Shown here: positions 1 to 6,311 of the stretch, piece after piece
Layout of the letters: every line of letters begins with the position of its first letter
How positions within the stretch are numbered: position 1 is the stretch's first letter
Source of the DNA: an uncultured Lachnospiraceae bacterium
Lineage (GTDB): Bacteria; Bacillota; Clostridia; Lachnospirales; Lachnospiraceae
Direction: 5' to 3'
NCBI GenBank assembly: GCA_945485625.1
Contig: CALYSH010000043.1
Coordinates: 1-8,840 of the forward strand
Length of the DNA stretch: 8,840 nt
Made by a program: the position numbers and the translations under genes
The notes under the pieces: generated by a model
The model's database searches: none
Told to the model about the DNA's origin: nothing
What the model saw: the letters and a program-made list of their open reading frames with translations, nothing else

Positions 1-1184
1 CGCTCCTCGAATTCCACATGATGCTCCTTGGCAAGCTTCTTTGCCTCGGCATCATCTGCAACGGTATCGAAATCAATACCGGTATATTTCTTGATACAAT
101 CAATCATGGTAATGCGTTCGAATGGCTTGCCAAAGTCGATCTCAATGCCATTGTATGTGATTACAGAGGAACCGCAGACGGTCTCTGCCAGATGCTTAAA
201 CATGCTCTCGGTGAGTTCCATCATCCCCTCGTAATCGGTGTATGCCTGGTACAGCTCCATCAGGGTAAACTCCGGATTATGTCTGGTATCTACGCCCTCA
301 TTCCGGAATACACGGCCGATTTCGTATACTCGCTCCAGGCCGCCCACAATCAGTCTCTTCAGATACAGTTCCAGCGAAATACGAAGCTTTACATCCTCAT
401 CCAATGCATTGTAGTGGGTATCGAAGGGTCTTGCCGCAGCACCGCCGGCGTTGGAAACCAGCATAGGGGTCTCAACCTCCATGAAGTCTCTACCGTCCAG
501 GAACTTACGAATTTCCTTGATAATCCGGGATCTTTTAATAAAGGTCTCCTTTGACTCGGAATTCATAATCAGATCCACATATCTCTGGCGATAACGGGTA
601 TCGGTATCGGTCAAGCCATGGAACTTCTCAGGCAGAATCTGAAGGCTCTTGGTCAGCAAGGTCATTTCTTCCGCATGGATGGAAATCTCACCGGTCTTGG
701 TGCGGAATACGTATCCCTTTACACCATAGATATCACCGATATCCGACTTCTTAAAATCTGCGTAAGATTCTTCTCCGATGGAATCTCTTGCCACATATAC
801 CTGAATGTTACCCTTCAAATCACGAATGTTACAGAAGGATGCTTTTCCCATGACACGCTTAAACATCATACGGCCTGCGATGGACACATGAATCGGATCT
901 GCGTCCATGATAGCTCTTCTTTCATTGTAATCCTGGTTCAGGACTTCCTTGACCTGCTGCTCGTCCAAGCCCTCTACATCCGGCTCTTTTCTGCCTGCAA
1001 GAAGCTTTGCCTCATGGGCAATGTACTCTTCTGCTGCATCCAGGGTGTGATATGTCACATCATATTTTGTAAGCCGGAACGGATCCTTACCTGCCTCCTG
1101 TAAAGCAGCCAACTTCTCACGTCTCACCTTTAAAAGCTGGTTAATATCCTGTTCCTGTACCTTTGCATTCTGTGCTTCTGCCAC
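1..1184 (-). CDS. lysS: Lysyl-tRNA synthetase, class II (3' part cut by window edge)
   Basis: Charges tRNA-Lys with lysine using ATP in the cytoplasm. About 394 codons are visible; the family is usually near 500 residues, so roughly the last fifth, including class II motif 3, lies beyond base 1. The visible part shows an N-terminal helical lead, an anticodon-binding OB fold at about residues 90-200, class II motif 1 at about 219-242 (ending MEVETPML) and motif 2 starting with FRNEG at 293-297, followed by DTRHNPEFT. These segments are highly characteristic of bacterial LysS. The start is a GTG at 1184, chosen because GAGAGG sits about eight bases upstream and translation then begins VAEAQNAKVQEQDINQLLKV, a normal LysS beginning. 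It lies 35 bases after the greA stop with no terminator between, so the two are probably cotranscribed. No frameshift was seen. Confidence 0.97.
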   Translation of the reverse strand, partial: MAEAQNAKVQEQDINQLLKVRREKLAALQEAGKDPFRLTKYDVTYHTLDAAEEYIAHEAKLLAGRKEPDVEGLDEQQVKEVLNQDYNERRAIMDADPIHVSIAGRMMFKRVMGKASFCNIRDLKGNIQVYVARDSIGEESYADFKKSDIGDIYGVKGYVFRTKTGEISIHAEEMTLLTKSLQILPEKFHGLTDTDTRYRQRYVDLIMNSESKETFIKRSRIIKEIRKFLDGRDFMEVETPMLVSNAGGAAARPFDTHYNALDEDVKLRISLELYLKRLIVGGLERVYEIGRVFRNEGVDTRHNPEFTLMELYQAYTDYEGMMELTESMFKHLAETVCGSSVITYNGIEIDFGKPFERITMIDCIKKYTGIDFDTVADDAEAKKLAKEHHVEFEE

Positions 1185-1219
1185 TTTCGTTACCTCTCGT
1201 TCTGCTTGTTTCCCAAGTC

Positions 1220-1702
1220 TTAGTTGCTGCGCTGAATCTCCAATACCTTGTAATTAAAGGTGCCTGCAGGAGTCTCCACGGTGATGGTATCGCCAACCTT
1301 AGCGCCAATCAATGCCTTACCTACAGGGCTCTCGTTGGAAATCTTTCCCTTTAAGCTGTTTGCTTCGGTAGAACCAACGATCTTATAATCCAGTTCTTCG
1401 CTATATTCAATGTCCAAAATCTTAACCTTACAACCGATGCTGATCTTATCAAGGTCTACTTCGTCCTCAACTACAACTTCAGCGTTCTTTAAGATTTTCT
1501 CCAGCTCCTCAATTCTTGCTTCGATATCACGCTGCTCGTCCTTCGCTGCATCATACTCTGCGTTCTCGGACAGGTCTCCCTGCTCTCTTGCCTCTTTTAT
1601 CTTCTGAGCAACCTCCTGACGTCTTACAACCTTCAACTCATGTAACTCGTCTTCATATTTTCTCAGTCCTTCATAAGTTAAAATATTTTTCTTCTCCTGC
1701 AT
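1220..1702 (-). CDS. greA: Transcription elongation factor GreA
   Basis: Binds the secondary channel of RNA polymerase and stimulates cleavage of the nascent RNA in backtracked complexes. The 160-residue protein has the usual GreA length. The N-terminal coiled coil spans about residues 8-76 and carries the tip motif GDLSENAEYDAAK, whose acidic residues D43 and E46 correspond to the pair that positions the catalytic metal in E. coli GreA. The C-terminal FKBP-like domain contains the signature ISNESPVGKALIGAKVGD. The ATG at 1702 is preceded by GGAGG about ten bases upstream. The frame stays open upstream to about 1942, but that extension crosses the promoter at 1770-1798 and does not look like GreA. 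A consensus promoter lies directly upstream and lysS follows after 35 bases. Confidence 0.98.
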   Translation of the reverse strand: MQEKKNILTYEGLRKYEDELHELKVVRRQEVAQKIKEAREQGDLSENAEYDAAKDEQRDIEARIEELEKILKNAEVVVEDEVDLDKISIGCKVKILDIEYSEELDYKIVGSTEANSLKGKISNESPVGKALIGAKVGDTITVETPAGTFNYKVLEIQRSN

Positions 1703-1769
1703 GATATCGTATCCTCCGATTCTTATAGGTGCCTCTGTACGAGGGCATATTACCCCAATTAACGCATGT

Positions 1770-1798
1770 ATTATACATACTTTCTTATATAGTGTCAA
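1770..1798 (-). promoter_or_regulatory. Consensus SigA promoter for greA-lysS
   Basis: Read on the minus strand, a perfect TTGACA (1793-1798) and a perfect TATAAT (1770-1775) are separated by exactly 17 bases. Transcription should start near 1763, giving a leader of about 60 bases to the greA ATG. The -35 box begins about ten bases after the stop codon of the upstream gene. No terminator lies between, so greA-lysS can also be reached by read-through from the argF operon. A small CCTC/GAGG hairpin (1732-1744) is the only structure seen in the leader. Confidence 0.92.
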
Positions 1799-1808
1799 GG
1801 AAATCCTG

Positions 1809-2597
1809 CTATTTTTGTGGAGTTTTCCAAAAGTGCAGCATGGAAACATAAGAAACCTCCCGCATCCGCTCCTCCACATATCTTCTCTTCTCAGGAAGGG
1901 GATGGAAGTCCAGCCACACGCTTCCCGCTGCCACACGAACATTTTTGTGGGATTGCTCCCCGCTAAAGTCCAGTACTGTCACCGCCATACCGGGAAGAAC
2001 CCGCTGCGTGATATTGGTAAGGATTCCATACTGTAACTCCAATTCCTGTAAGAAGGGGGCCAGAGAGGGCTCTGCCACAGTCCTTCCGGGAATCAGGCTT
2101 AAGCTTCGTATTTCCCTGGCACGTTTCCACAGTACCGGATATACACTCTCTTCGCAATTAATCAGCAGATAATCCCTTGGAAAATCCTGTTGTTCCAGCG
2201 CACAGGAAAATAGAATCTCCACCCAGGGGTCCCGGCTCAGTTCTTCCATCCGCAGGCAGGGAAAGGGGAAGGTATACTCCCACATCTTCTCCAGGCATTT
2301 CACTTTCTCTTCAAAATACGCCTCACACCTGCTGCCGGTTCGCACCAGATAAAAAAGCGTCTCTGCCAGCACCCGTAGAAGCTCCTCTCTTTGTTGGATT
2401 TGCTCCTTCTTTGCATCCTCCGGCTCCTTCCGAAGGACTTCTAAGGTGGTCGGGGCAATCCCGATTCGTACCAGAAGGTACGCTTCGTAAGGGTATTGCT
2501 GTATGAGCCAGGGCTTGGGAAAATATTCTTTCATCACATAAAAATAGAGAATGGTGTCCATGGAATACCTTATGCAGAAGTCCCCCCATTCATTCAC
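1809..2597 (-). CDS. Conserved-context protein of unknown function between dusB and greA
   Basis: I do not recognise a family for this 262-residue protein. It has no signal peptide, no convincing membrane segment and no motif I can tie to catalysis. The first half looks helical (MDTILYFYVMKEYF near the start, then a charged stretch with EEKVKCLEKMW). The C-terminal half has strand-like stretches including MAVTVLDFSG, and the C-terminus is rich in aromatic and basic residues (SMLHFWKTPQK). It is soluble and probably cytoplasmic. The start is a GTG at 2597 that overlaps the dusB stop (GTGA), with a weak GGAAATGG immediately upstream, so translation is likely coupled to dusB. A later in-frame ATG (MDTILYF) is an alternative start. 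The overlap and a length uninterrupted by stops argue for a real gene; a link to tRNA modification or translation is only suggested by its neighbours. Confidence 0.85.
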   Translation of the reverse strand: MNEWGDFCIRYSMDTILYFYVMKEYFPKPWLIQQYPYEAYLLVRIGIAPTTLEVLRKEPEDAKKEQIQQREELLRVLAETLFYLVRTGSRCEAYFEEKVKCLEKMWEYTFPFPCLRMEELSRDPWVEILFSCALEQQDFPRDYLLINCEESVYPVLWKRAREIRSLSLIPGRTVAEPSLAPFLQELELQYGILTNITQRVLPGMAVTVLDFSGEQSHKNVRVAAGSVWLDFHPLPEKRRYVEERMREVSYVSMLHFWKTPQK

Positions 2598-3565
2598 CCA
2601 TTTCCAAAAATATCATTGACACTGTTTACCAGTTCCTCCATGCTTTCCATGGCATTGATTCTCTGGCGGAAACGGGCAGAATTGTGTAAACCGGTAGTAT
2701 ACCAGGATAAATGTTTGCGCATCTCCCGCACAGCCGTATATTCCCCTTTATACTCCATCAGCAGTTTTGCATGGCGGAGAATGATTTCCTTCCTCTCTGC
2801 CTCGGTAGGTCGTTCCAGCACCTCGCCGGTTTCCAGAGTGTAAAGCACCTCCCGGAAAATCCAGGGATTCCCCTGTGCAGCCCTTCCAATCATAATACCA
2901 TCGCACCCGGTCTCCTCAACCAGCTGTCTTGCCTTCTCGGGACTATCCACGTCGCCGTTTCCAATCACCGGTATCTTCACCGCTTCCTTCACCCGGCGAA
3001 TGATTCCCCAGTCTGCGTGACCGGTATAATACTGTTCTCTGGTGCGTCCGTGTACGGCAACCGCTGCCACGCCGCAGCTCTCCGCAATCTTTGCTATCTC
3101 CACCGCATTCACGTGTGCATCGTCAAAGCCCTTTCGAATCTTGATGGTGACAGGCTTCCCTGCCTTCTGCACCAGTTTCGTTAATATCTGCTCCACCAGC
3201 TTCGGATTCTTCATCAGCGCAGAACCCTCTCCGTTGTTTACCACCTTAGGAACCGGGCATCCCATGTTTAAATCGATGATTGCATAGGGTCTGTCCTGTA
3301 GGCGCTCTGCCATGTCCGCAAGGATATCCGGATCGGATCCAAAGAGCTGCAGGGAAGCAGGCCTTTCGCCCTCATGAAGCTCCAGAAGGCTTTCCGTATT
3401 TTTGTTGTTATAATAGATTGCCTTAGCGCTTACCATCTCCATGCACACCAATCCGGCTCCCATCTCTCTGCACAACAAACGAAATGGCAGGTCGGTAACG
3501 CCTGCCATGGGTGCCAGAATAATGTTATTCTCCAATTCCACAGTTCCGATTCGAAGTTTTTTCAT
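2594..3565 (-). CDS. dusB: tRNA-dihydrouridine synthase, DusB type
   Basis: FMN-dependent reductase that converts specific uridines of tRNA to dihydrouridine with NADPH. From the ATG at 3565 the protein has 323 residues, normal for the family. A TIM barrel begins with KLRIGTVELENNIILAPMAGVTD (APMAGVTD at 18-25). The NMGCPVPKV motif holds the expected catalytic cysteine (C103). HGRTREQYYTGHADW (172-186), IGNGDV (201-206) and GIMIGRAAQGNPWIF (223-237) form the expected tRNA/FMN-phosphate binding elements, and a C-terminal helical domain follows. A GTG at 3577 would add four residues and also has a GGGAG upstream. I prefer the ATG because AGGTGA lies eight bases before it and the product then begins as typical DusB proteins do. 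It follows the small DUF gene by 36 bases and overlaps the next gene by four. The exact position modified cannot be told from sequence. Confidence 0.96.
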   Translation of the reverse strand: MKKLRIGTVELENNIILAPMAGVTDLPFRLLCREMGAGLVCMEMVSAKAIYYNNKNTESLLELHEGERPASLQLFGSDPDILADMAERLQDRPYAIIDLNMGCPVPKVVNNGEGSALMKNPKLVEQILTKLVQKAGKPVTIKIRKGFDDAHVNAVEIAKIAESCGVAAVAVHGRTREQYYTGHADWGIIRRVKEAVKIPVIGNGDVDSPEKARQLVEETGCDGIMIGRAAQGNPWIFREVLYTLETGEVLERPTEAERKEIILRHAKLLMEYKGEYTAVREMRKHLSWYTTGLHNSARFRQRINAMESMEELVNSVNDIFGNG

Positions 3566-3601
3566 CCTATCACTCACCTTCCGCTCCCAGCATTCCGGTC
3601 C

Positions 3602-3961
3602 TCAGGACTCCTCCAGTTCATCCAAAAGGGCGGATACATCCTCCTTCAAAATGAAGACTCTGTAATAGAGCTGCAGGGCCTCAAACAGTTCCTGACGTTT
3701 TCTTCGAATCTCGGATATCAAAAGACCGCTGGAGATTTCATCGTAGTAGATGTCATCCTCATCCGCATTGGTCTCCATGGATACGGAACCATCCTCCTCA
3801 AACACGATGGTGAACACGCCGCCTACCTCCTCCGTAAAGAGAACACAGATAATGTGTAACTCGTCCTTGATGGATTCGGGAATCTTATCGAATGCTTCGT
3901 TAAAATAATATTTCTGTTCATATGCGTTGGCGCCGCAAAGCACCACTCTTTCCTCACTCAT
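3602..3961 (-). CDS. Small acidic protein of unknown function (DUF6145-like)
   Basis: The 119-residue protein opens MSEERVVLCGANAYEQKYYF and contains LHIICVLFTEEVGGVFTIVF, followed by an acidic stretch (ETNADEDDIYYDEI) and a C-terminal helix pair. From memory this matches a small family seen in Lachnospiraceae and catalogued as DUF6145; the number should be confirmed by a profile search. No function is known to me. There is no signal peptide or membrane helix, so it is presumably cytoplasmic. The ATG at 3961 has GGAG eight bases upstream. It lies 23 bases after birA and 36 before dusB, so it is part of the same transcript. In many Clostridium genomes this birA-dusB gap is occupied by a pantothenate kinase gene (coaX); this protein does not resemble one. 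Confidence 0.86.
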   Translation of the reverse strand: MSEERVVLCGANAYEQKYYFNEAFDKIPESIKDELHIICVLFTEEVGGVFTIVFEEDGSVSMETNADEDDIYYDEISSGLLISEIRRKRQELFEALQLYYRVFILKEDVSALLDELEES

Positions 3962-3984
3962 AGCACTTTCTCTCCGTAGCCGGG

Positions 3985-4980
3985 TTAAACATATCCGTCC
4001 GTTCCGCGCACGGACACTTCCCCTGCGTATATATTCTGCGTTGTACCGTCGGGCAACTCTACCATCAGTTCTCCCATCCGGTTGATTCCTTCCGCAACGG
4101 CTTCGTACTCACCCTTGGGATCCAGAATCCGGACCTGTTTTCCGGCATTCACCAGTCGTCCGTTATACTCATCCATCAGCCCTTCCAGGGTCTGATATTC
4201 CATAAAGCATTCATAATATGCCTCAAAAGCCTCCATGATATCCGCAAGCAGACGGCTTCGGGAGGGATTCTTTCCTGCCGCTGCTGCAATACTGGTTGCT
4301 TTATCCGCTATCTCCTCCGGGAAGCTTTGCTCCAGTACATTTATACCCACGCCCACAACCACATAGGAAATACTGTCCTGTTCCACACTCAGACTCATTT
4401 CCGTTAGAATTCCGCAGGTCTTCTTCCCCTGAATCAGGATATCGTTGGGCCATTTGATTTCAGGCTTCACAATTCCATCCAAATTCTTCTCAATTCCCCC
4501 GGCTACCGCCATGGCCATCACTAAAGTCAGCATGGACGCACGGTTGGGCTCCAAATCCGGTCGAAGCATCAGAGAAAAGTAAATGTTGCTTCCCGCAGGA
4601 CTCTTCCACTGGCGGCCTCTCCGCCCCCGACCACCGGTCTGCATATCGGAGACCACCAATTGCCCATGGGGCGCGCCTTTTTCTGCCAGAAGCTTTGCCT
4701 GAATGTTTGTAGAATCGGTCTCTGGGAAGAAAACCAGTTCCTTTCCGGCCCAGGAGGTCTTCATCCGGCTCTTACAATCCGCCTCGTTAAAATTGTCCTG
4801 TTCCTCCTCCAACAAGCGGTATCCCTTGTTCTGGACCGCTTCGATAGCATATCCGTCTTTTTTTAACTGCCCGATCACCTTCCACACTGCTGTCCGGGAT
4901 ACTCCGAGCATGTCACACATTTCCTGCCCGGAAATATAATCCCCCCGGTCTCTGAGCAGTGCCAGTATTTTCGCCTTCAT
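3985..4980 (-). CDS. birA: Bifunctional biotin-[acetyl-CoA-carboxylase] ligase and biotin operon repressor BirA
   Basis: Activates biotin to biotinyl-AMP and transfers it to the lysine of biotin carrier proteins. The form with an N-terminal helix-turn-helix also represses biotin genes. Of the 331 residues, about 1-60 form the HTH_11 winged helix (GQEMCDMLGVSRTAVWKVI, then the wing QNKGYRLL). The catalytic domain contains TDSTN (88-92), the biotin/ATP loop GRGRRGRQW (117-125), KWPNDI (176-181) with the catalytic lysine, KKTCGILTE and VGVGINV (209-215). A C-terminal SH3-like domain (about 280-325) completes the long, DNA-binding class. The ATG shares one base with the argF stop (TAATG) and has no recognisable Shine-Dalgarno site, so it is probably translated by reinitiation after argF. 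I saw no biotin operator in this window, so its regulatory targets lie elsewhere. Confidence 0.97.
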   Translation of the reverse strand: MKAKILALLRDRGDYISGQEMCDMLGVSRTAVWKVIGQLKKDGYAIEAVQNKGYRLLEEEQDNFNEADCKSRMKTSWAGKELVFFPETDSTNIQAKLLAEKGAPHGQLVVSDMQTGGRGRRGRQWKSPAGSNIYFSLMLRPDLEPNRASMLTLVMAMAVAGGIEKNLDGIVKPEIKWPNDILIQGKKTCGILTEMSLSVEQDSISYVVVGVGINVLEQSFPEEIADKATSIAAAAGKNPSRSRLLADIMEAFEAYYECFMEYQTLEGLMDEYNGRLVNAGKQVRILDPKGEYEAVAEGINRMGELMVELPDGTTQNIYAGEVSVRGTDGYV

Positions 4981-5966
4981 TACAGGGTGGCAGCCATAAC
5001 TGCCTTGATGGAGTGCATACGGTTCTCAGCCTCTTCAAATACCAGGGACTGCGCAGACTCAAATACCTCGTCCGTAACCTCCATCTCCGTAATGCCGAAG
5101 CGCTCTGCCATCTGGGCGCCAATCTTTGTCTTCAAATCATGGAATGCAGGCAGGCAGTGCAGGAATACTGCCTTCTCGCCGGCATTTTCCATTACCTTCT
5201 TATTTACCTGGTAAGGGGATAAATCATGAATTCTCTCCTCCCAGATTTCATCAGGCTCACCCATGGACACCCATACGTCTGTGTAAACAACATCCACGTT
5301 CTTGGTACCTGCCTCCACATCGTCGGTCAGGGTAATGCTTCCGCCTGTGGTAGCTGCAATCGCCTTGCACTGCTCTACCAGCTCCGGATTCGGGAAGTAC
5401 TTGGGGGTGGTGCAGGCGGTGAAATGCATACCCATCTTGGCGCAGGTTACCATAAGAGAGTTTGCCATGTTGTAACGGGCATCACCCATGTAGGTTAAGC
5501 GGATGCCGTCCACATGTCCGAAATGCTCCTTGATAGTCAATAAATCTGCGATCATCTGGGTAGGATGGAATTCATTGGTCAGACCGTTCCATACGGGCAC
5601 CTTGGAGTACTTTGCAAGCTCCTCCACGATTTCCTGCCCATAACCTCTGTATTCAATGCCCTCGTACATCCCTGCAAGAACGCGGGCGGTATCTGCGATG
5701 CTTTCCTTCTTACCAATCTGGGATACAGTAGGATCCAGATAGGTGCAGCCCATTCCGAGGTCATGAGCAGCTACTTCAAATGCACAACGGGTACGCGTAC
5801 TGGTCTTCTCAAAGATCAGTGCAACATTCTTGCCGCGAAGGGTATCTACGGGAATTCCCTTTTTCTTCTTATCCTTCAGTTCTGCAGCCAGATCTACCAG
5901 ATATGTAATCTCCTCCGGTGTAAAGTCCAAAAGCTTTAAAAAATCACGTCCCTTTAAATCTACCAT
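4980..5966 (-). CDS. argF: Ornithine carbamoyltransferase
   Basis: Joins carbamoyl phosphate and ornithine to give citrulline, a step of arginine synthesis in the cytoplasm. The 328 residues match the usual length (about 300-335). The carbamoyl-phosphate site STRTR is at 56-60, HPTQ at 134-137, the ornithine-side SMGE loop at 234-237 and the catalytic HCLP at 270-273. All key residues are present. The ATG at 5966 has a strong AAGGAGG a few bases upstream. The frame remains open to about 6149, but the added residues come from repeat DNA and are not family-like. A catabolic OTC (arcB) would share these motifs. I favour the biosynthetic role because no arcA or arcC is adjacent and an ArgR-type operator overlaps the likely promoter. 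It leads the operon and its stop overlaps the birA start. Confidence 0.96.
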   Translation of the reverse strand: MVDLKGRDFLKLLDFTPEEITYLVDLAAELKDKKKKGIPVDTLRGKNVALIFEKTSTRTRCAFEVAAHDLGMGCTYLDPTVSQIGKKESIADTARVLAGMYEGIEYRGYGQEIVEELAKYSKVPVWNGLTNEFHPTQMIADLLTIKEHFGHVDGIRLTYMGDARYNMANSLMVTCAKMGMHFTACTTPKYFPNPELVEQCKAIAATTGGSITLTDDVEAGTKNVDVVYTDVWVSMGEPDEIWEERIHDLSPYQVNKKVMENAGEKAVFLHCLPAFHDLKTKIGAQMAERFGITEMEVTDEVFESAQSLVFEEAENRMHSIKAVMAATL

Positions 5967-5998
5967 GTTATCCTCCTTATATGACAGCCGCACCCTTC

Positions 5999-6052
5999 TG
6001 TTCCGGGCGGAGCCGGTTGCTTCGCAATGTCGCTCCCTACCAAAAGGAAACA
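5999..6052. repeat. Imperfect palindrome with GCGAAGC mini-hairpin in the argF leader
   Basis: Arms TGTT(5999-6002)/AACA(6049-6052) and GGAGC(6009-6013)/GCTCC(6032-6036) enclose TTGC-TTC-GCAA (6017-6027). On the minus strand the tip reads TTGCGAAGCAA and contains GCGAAGC, a heptamer known to form an exceptionally stable DNA mini-hairpin. It lies between the likely argF start site and the argF ribosome site, so it would form a hairpin in the leader RNA. It has the look of a dispersed intergenic repeat, but only a genome search can show that. Confidence 0.6.
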
Positions 6053-6071
6053 GTCCACTCATTATAACCAT

Positions 6072-6100
6072 AATATACTTTATTCCGCATAAAAATTCAA
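6072..6100 (-). promoter_or_regulatory. Likely argF promoter
   Basis: On the minus strand TTGAAT (6095-6100) and TATATT (6072-6077) are separated by 17 bases, a good SigA arrangement with a near-consensus -10. Transcription would start near 6065, giving a leader of about 100 bases. An alternative perfect TATAAT lies at 6061-6066 but has only a weak -35 (TGCGGA at 6084-6089). Confidence 0.6.
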
Positions 6101-6101
6101 G
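6084..6101 (-). promoter_or_regulatory. Candidate ArgR/AhrC operator (ARG box)
   Basis: The minus-strand sequence CTTGAATTTTTATGCGGA fits the ARG-box pattern (TGAAT, four A/T bases, ATTCA): the left half is perfect and the right half reads ATGCG, three of five matching. It overlaps the -35 box of the likely argF promoter, the expected position for arginine-dependent repression. Only one box was found, whereas strong ArgR sites often come in pairs. Confidence 0.5.
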
Positions 6102-6147
6102 GGCGGTTTCAGAATCCCCACGGTGGAATTTTGCTGTTCTCTTACTC

Positions 6148-6198
6148 ACAAAAACTTCCTGCTTCGCAGGATCGCCGCGAGGCGGCTTCTGTTTTTGT
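6148..6198. repeat. Nested palindrome: two mini-hairpins inside ACAAAAAC/GTTTTTGT arms
   Basis: Outer arms ACAAAAAC (6148-6155) and GTTTTTGT (6191-6198) are perfect complements. Inside are two back-to-back 5-bp hairpins with 3-base loops: CCTGC-TTC-GCAGG (6158-6170) and GCCGC-GAG-GCGGC (6174-6186). On the minus strand the first tip again reads GCGAAGC. It abuts the next palindrome at 6198. Confidence 0.6.
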
Positions 6199-6268
6199 TT
6201 CGTATACGCTCGGGCAAAAACAAATACCTCCTTCGGAGGTGCTTGTTTTTGTTCCTCGCTATACGAAA
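6198..6268. repeat. 71-bp near-palindrome forming one long hairpin
   Basis: The segment is symmetric about base 6233. Outer arms TTTCGTATA (6198-6206) and TATACGAAA (6260-6268) pair perfectly. An internal loop follows, then CAAAAACAA (6215-6223) pairs with TTGTTTTTG (6243-6251), and ACCTCC (6226-6231) with GGAGGT (6235-6240) around a 3-base loop. It has no coding sense. It could be a REP- or MITE-like element or an mRNA-stabilising 3' structure for the SPFH transcript. Confidence 0.65.
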
Positions 6269-6294
6269 ACCGGGTGGGAATTCTCCCACCCGGT
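6266..6294 (-). terminator. Rho-independent-like terminator after the SPFH gene
   Basis: A perfect 11-bp stem (ACCGGGTGGGA at 6269-6279 with TCCCACCCGGT at 6284-6294) has a 4-base loop containing the centre of GAATTC. On the minus strand it is followed by a run of only four T, so termination may be partial. It lies 17 bases after the SPFH stop codon. The plus-strand side has no T run. Confidence 0.7.
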
Positions 6295-6311
6295 CGTAAA
6301 GTATATTATAC

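Larger units (their letters stand above)
6070..6309. repeat. 240-bp segment bounded by 13-bp perfect inverted repeats (MITE-like candidate)
   Basis: The sequence ATAATATACTTTA at 6070-6082 recurs as its exact reverse complement TAAAGTATATTAT at 6297-6309. Between them lie two palindromic clusters (6148-6198 and 6198-6268), a 11-bp hairpin (6269-6294) and the argF -35 region. There is no transposase and no coding frame I believe in. The arrangement resembles a miniature inverted-repeat element, but I see no clear target-site duplication, and the AT-rich ends also coincide with the argF -10 region. Together with the leader palindrome at 5999-6052 it accounts for most of the 345-base gap between argF and the SPFH gene. 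Confidence 0.4.

Noticed and set aside
18..1103. Long open frames on the plus strand opposite lysS (18-554 and 618-1103)
   Set aside because: They are antisense shadows of a gene with clear class II synthetase motifs and have no family resemblance of their own.
1220..1942. Longer GreA starting at 1942
   Set aside because: The extra 80 residues run through the perfect promoter at 1770-1798 and into the preceding gene and have no GreA character; the ATG at 1702 has the ribosome site.
5981..6000. GAAGGGTGCGG in the argF leader, faintly like a T-box antiterminator motif
   Set aside because: The core AGGGTGGnACCGCG is not matched, there is no Stem I or specifier loop in the roughly 100-base leader, and no terminator follows.
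4980..6149. N-terminally extended ornithine carbamoyltransferase
   Set aside because: The extension is translated repeat and promoter DNA; the ATG at 5966 with AAGGAGG gives the normal family length.
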